Assembly (NCBI RefSeq): GCF_051622035.1
Contig: NC_135361.1
Span: forward strand, 29,691,205 to 29,755,204
Direction: 5' to 3'
Source: Arctopsyche grandis
Lineage: Eukaryota > Arthropoda > Insecta > Trichoptera > Hydropsychidae
DNA length: 64,000 nucleotides
Positions 60,001 through 64,000 of this stretch are shown here, piece by piece. Position 1 is the first letter of the stretch; each line of letters opens with the position of its first letter. The position numbers were made by a program, and so were the translations under genes. Below the pieces are notes generated by a model that was not told where the DNA came from, did not search any database, and was given only the letters and a program-made list of their open reading frames with translations.

Positions 60001-62704
60001 TAATGGAAATTTTATTGAATAATTACATAATATAACGTTTACGGGAATCGAAAATGAGCACGAGAGTGTAATATCGAGCTAAAAGTTTCTAAAAGTCTAT
60101 AATAGTCGAGTTAGAAGTTGGCTGTATGTATGTTTGTCCGGAGTAAAATCCACTATAGTTCATTTTAAACCAAATACGTAAGATACTATACATAAGACCA
60201 TAGATAATATACATAAGACCCCTCCCTTAAAATGTGACGTCAAGTGGCCAATAACTACACATATGTACCTAGGCCGAAATCTGCAGCATTTCTCATAATA
60301 CTGTTGCGTAGGGGTTGATTGAGGACCCAAATGAAAGGCCAAAGTCGCTTCACAGCATTTATTGAATGATCCAAAGCCAGCGCTCGCTCAAGTATAATCA
60401 CTGTACCAAGTGTACTTCCTTGTAAAGGGCAAGTTGCCCACCACAGCTTCCCCGATCTATTTATTTACCCACTGTTTAAGCGCGTACAGTTTTAAGTGAG
60501 TCTCACGCTCTCACGTTCTGAGAATTCTACCGGCCACTTACTGCGTCCCGTTAGGTCAATTCGGGGGTCTCCATTGTTAACCCCCGAATGCACCCAGACA
60601 GCAGATAATCCCCATAATGTTCCCATGTTACAATATATTATACATATATATAAATCAGTATTTGGCCCATTGATATTTCTACAAGTGGTATATTTTGAAA
60701 AGAAATTGCAATATACATATGTATGTATATAAAATATATATTCGATGGTAAATTTTTGGGCGTGAACCTTTTTTTTACAAGGTTTTTTTTTCCTTTCCTT
60801 TCCATCCTTTGAAAAGAATGAGAGAACAATATCAATTTTTTAGCTCCCGGAAAAATGCACTAAATTGCACTGAATAGTAGCGCAGTTTCGAGAAATGCTA
60901 ATTTTCAAAGGCGCTCAAAAAGAACTGACGCAATAGAATTCCACTAAAAAGGTTAGGGTGCGATTTAACTGTACATTGAGAAAAATACTTTTTCTTAAAA
61001 AAAATGTTTGTGCATTAAAAAATTTCGTATATAATAAAATATTTTGGCATTATAAAGTGAACATTAAAAACAGTGCCGGTTTTAAGGGGGGGCTGTGTCG
61101 GGCGGCGCCCAAGGGCGCTTAGTATGTTGGGGCGCTACTCCATGCACCGAAGGCGCTTTAAAATTTAAAATTAGGGCGCCAAAGACCCTAAAAATTTTTA
61201 GATCAGAATGCCAAAGGCGAAACTTAAATTGATTATTTGAAATTGAAACTTATCTCCGGTCTACAATGTCACAAAATAATTTGTCACAATTTTCTAGGGC
61301 CGCTTAGATCAAATTTCCCGAGGGCGCCATAGAGTGTAAGGCCGGCACGGATTAAAAAATATGAAACGATAATTAAAAAAAATAGATTTTAGCATTAGAA
61401 TAGATACAAAAAGTGGCAATGTTGCAGTTGCGTTGCTATTGACAACTGTCAACTGTCAAAAGTGTTTACTTTTGTTTACGTATTACGTATGAATATGAAT
61501 GATGGTCAGGTCGCAGAGTCGAAGCCAAGCTCGTAGGTGTCGAAGGTCGCAAGCCGAAGAGTAAAACATAAGGAATCCACTAGAGAGAAGCGTTGGTCGA
61601 TGTCGGTTCATATTTTGGAATTCGCGACATTGCCGATAGAGTTCATCTGTCATTTTATACACATTTCATCCGCTTTTTAAATAGCAACTATTTTTTTCAA
61701 CGATCAAAGCAAAGTTTCTAATACAATCTGTATCCGTCATTTAAAAATGCGCACAATTTTTTTTGCAATGTACAGAAACTTTTTTTGGAATGGAAGTTTA
61801 AATTGTTCCCAAAAGGTTAGCTCCCTCGTATAGCATACAAATATCCCTTGACGCTTTTTTGTGGAATTCTATTGCGTTAGTACTCCTTGAGCATCTTTGA
61901 AAGTTTGGATGTCACGAAAGTGCAACTATATCGAGTGCATTATTCCGTTCGCCCAATTTTTCGACCGGTATTCGTCCTTTATTGGTCGAAATAAAAAAGT
62001 ACACGGCTCCCATGGCCATGTATGGTATATATGAATAAAATACAAGCCATTATATGAGTCTCAGGGGATAAAAATCGATTAAAAGTTGAACGCCATGTAT
62101 GTACATATGTACCACTGTTTAAATTATAACGAAAAATGTAATGAAGGAACAAAAAATCTAGCATACCCAAACCAAATGACATTTGATAAATTAAAAAAGC
62201 TTTGATCATATATTATAGATAACTCCTAATCACCAAACAATAATTTACAAATTCATACATATGTAATATATGACATCTAATAGCTCATCGAACCTTTATT
62301 AATTTCAACCGTCATACTACTACACATATAACACTAGAAAAAAATACTAAAATACATTCATATGTATGTAAGAATCGATACTGATCAAGTCAAAACATAT
62401 GTAAATGACTTGTCACCGTTTTAAGGTACTCACACACTCGTACAAACAGCCCGTGTCAAATCGAAGGCATAACAAAAACAAAAAAACACGACCACAGAGA
62501 GTACGTCGTCGACACGATCGCATCAGCACTGAATGTTTTAATTTGCAGCGAGGGCTTACAAATTTTGGAACAGTTACAGAATCAAGGGCCACACCGCCAT
62601 GCCCGTGGTAAAGCCGGCTAGCCGTAGAATGGCGATGCTCGGTGCGTACATGGGCTACAATTCCCTCGACGAGCACATGGAATACTGGCCCGCGGCCAAT
62701 TGGG
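57097..62704 (+). CDS. M14 zinc carboxypeptidase, N-terminal part (gene continues beyond the window)
   Basis: Exons 57097-57238, 59558-59722, 59801-59992 and 62549-62704, joined in frame with every intron in phase 1. Residues 1-18 form a signal peptide (MHSSWCSVVALVIAVAQG). After a short acidic linker comes the activation propeptide fold of secreted carboxypeptidases: TYEGAQVWNVAVDSNDRLRI, VDFMIKPHKLDRVSKVLRNN, IPYSIVIPDLQQYID. Exon 4 adds a long basic linker and then MGYNSLDEHMEY, which fits the YHTLDEIYDF start of the catalytic domain. Zinc ligands (HxxE...H) and the catalytic Glu are not yet reached, so they must lie in later exons. Family role: a secreted zymogen, often digestive, activated by trypsin-like cleavage and removing C-terminal residues. 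A/B specificity cannot be told. The last donor (TGGG|GTTTGT) and the long linker are the weakest parts. Confidence 0.8.
57239..59557. other. Intron 1 of the carboxypeptidase gene
   Basis: About 2.3 kb. A Helitron family C end starts at 57655 (minus). CCGGAACTGA words lie near 57780, and GAGGTACTGCAGT appears twice (57912, 58058). 58250-58530 is a G-rich segment (GGCCGGTCAGAGGGGG) that may be another transposon remnant. The frames near 57297-57700 are not called. Confidence 0.6.
57655..57735 (-). mobile_element. Helitron family C 3' end, minus strand
   Basis: CTAGTGTTGTGCCCGTTGA followed by AATATCAATGGG, the complement of a hairpin plus CTAG end. GTGGTTTCGGAAACAAATTAAT continues as in 8330-8360. 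Inner boundary unknown. Confidence 0.55.
60302..60632 (-). mobile_element. Solo LTR, minus strand, same family as 2970-3343
   Basis: On the minus strand: TGTAACATGGGAACAT start, GTGCATTCGGGGG, GAGACCCCCGAATT, GGGGAAGCTGTGGTGGGCAA, AATAAATGCTGTGAAGCGAC, and CTACGCAACA end. It lies antisense inside the carboxypeptidase intron. Confidence 0.7.
61063..61358. mobile_element. hAT MITE with 8-bp target duplication
   Basis: The element is 61071-61350 (280 bp), with ends CAGTGCCGGTTTTA and, inverted, CCGTGCCGGCCTTA. ATTAAAAA flanks both sides (61063-61070, 61351-61358). The interior repeats GGGCGC words (CCCAAGGGCGC, TTAGGGCGCC, CGAGGGCGCC). Non-coding. Confidence 0.85.
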
Positions 62705-64000
62705 GTTTGTCACAGGACCAATGCATGATTTTAAAACACAACACACAAAAAATGAACGGCTTATGTGGTGTCAATGGCGTTCGTTAAAAATTTTCACTTT
62801 GAACCAATGTGTGGAACCGAAGTCGCTTTCTGATTTTTAGACATCTTATTTTCAACTTTTTGATTGGTTAAAGAATAATGAACATTGTGAAATAGATACA
62901 GTATATACGTACCTTTATACAATTAAAGTCCTCAAATTATGTATATTGAGTCGGTCAGTAACTTGCTTGATTTGAATTTTTCAAAAATATACCAACAGTA
63001 AATAGCAGTTTACTGACCATTTCTTAAACAGTACTGAACAGAACCTTTAGGTAAAAAATAGCATATTGCGTGTAATTTAATTTAATCTGCTTGCTATGAT
63101 TCCAATATTTAGCAAGGGGAGGCTCAAAGAGTTACAGTCATTCGCAATTTTATTTAAATTATGGCAGTAAAACATATGATTCGTTCCTAAAAAATATATG
63201 ATTATCAAACAAATGTGTTTGACCTGGAAATAAAAACCTTTATCTATGTGTTACAGTGATTTCATACTAGCAATGAAAGTATACTTTGACTGGCGTTCAT
63301 AGTCAATACTTAAAATTTACGATATATTCGTCAGTGTATAAATATTTAATTACATCTGAAGGCAAATTGATGATGTCAGACCAACTTTTGCAGTTTGTCC
63401 CAATAGTATTTCATATGGAGACCGTTTAATTCCTGAAACGAATGCCTTTTTTTCATAATTTGAACATTCCACAGTTCTTTCGTCCAATTGGTGCTGTTAT
63501 AATCTAGCATTCAAGTATACAGCATGATTTTAATGTGCTGGTTTGTGTGATACTTTGACCGACTGAGTATAATTTAATTAATGAATGTATAATTTCACTG
63601 GGAAATAAAGATTCATTGTAACATGTATACGAAGTATCAATAGATGAACTTTTGTGACCAAAGGAAGAAATTTGACCTTGAAATTTTGATCAATATGTAA
63701 TCAGCGACGATCCCAGATCACGTTTTGTTTTTATTTAAATTAAAAACAGCAATAAAACATGCGGTAATAATTTTCTAAAAGAATATAAGATATTGCTTTA
63801 AGTGTATTAAATATTTTTGACCTTGTATTGTAGAGCATTTTTTTTTTTTTGGGAAGGATAGTAAATATTAAAAACAACTTTAAACGTTAGAGAAATTCTA
63901 AAGCACTGAAAATCAACGGAAAAATACAATGATGAACTGGGAGCATCAAAAAGATCAAATTGAATATATTTGCATACGAAGTTGAGTCGAAATATTAAAT
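62705..64000. other. Intron or 3' part of the carboxypeptidase gene to the window end
   Basis: No further M14 exon was found. If the exon-4 donor is not used, reading continues to a TAA at 62785-62787. A diverged family R edge lies at 63625-63720 (AATAGATGAACTTTTGTGACC). Otherwise AT-rich. Confidence 0.5.

Larger units (their letters stand above)
59993..62548. other. Intron 3 of the carboxypeptidase gene
   Basis: About 2.6 kb. Holds an LTR (60302-60632), a hAT MITE (61071-61350), a GC-richer stretch at 61500-61560 and TACATATGTA words. No exon was seen between. Confidence 0.6.

Overview
This window is nuclear DNA from an insect, probably holometabolous. It is AT-rich and gene-poor. Genes are split by GT-AG introns. 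Many short interspersed elements, Helitrons and cut-and-paste transposon relics are scattered through it, and the palindromic word TACATATGTA recurs throughout. I could not fix the order or species.

Three genes are well supported. (1) 38155-41456 (+): a two-exon gene with its own TATA box. It encodes a secreted protein of about 1070 residues built almost wholly from Arg/Glu/Ser repeats, with a hydrophobic C-terminal segment. I do not recognise its family, and it is the best candidate here for something undescribed. (2) 44248-46585 (-): the C-terminal half of a coiled-coil protein, best matched to the centriole/cilium protein CEP162. A possible first coding exon lies at 48300-48407. (3) 57097-62704 (+): the first four exons (signal peptide, activation propeptide, start of the catalytic domain) of an M14 zinc carboxypeptidase that runs off the right edge. 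Four weaker exon-like blocks are given at low confidence (8839-9016, 23960-24091, about 33590-33790, 50564-50827).

Layout: 0-24 kb is mostly non-coding. It holds tRNA-derived SINEs, LINE 3' fragments, a solo LTR, Helitrons and a ~1-2 kb repeat family, separated by unique stretches unusually rich in GGAAAATT. From 24 to 37 kb transposon relics dominate: a pogo-like element, two hAT elements with exact 8-bp target duplications, Helitrons and an RTE LINE piece. From 38 to 51 kb lie the repeat-protein and CEP162-like genes, with a Harbinger-type MITE and another Helitron. From 51 to 57 kb there are repeats and a piggyBac-type MITE. From 57 to 64 kb lies the carboxypeptidase gene, with a Helitron end, an LTR and a hAT MITE in its introns.

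The genes do not form a functional cluster. The most coherent non-genic signal is a family of 3'-terminal hairpins. SINE tails and a LINE tail share a loop (roughly TTGGGG...CCTGT) but close it with different, fully paired stems, which suggests a structured RNA tail selected for recognition by a LINE reverse transcriptase.
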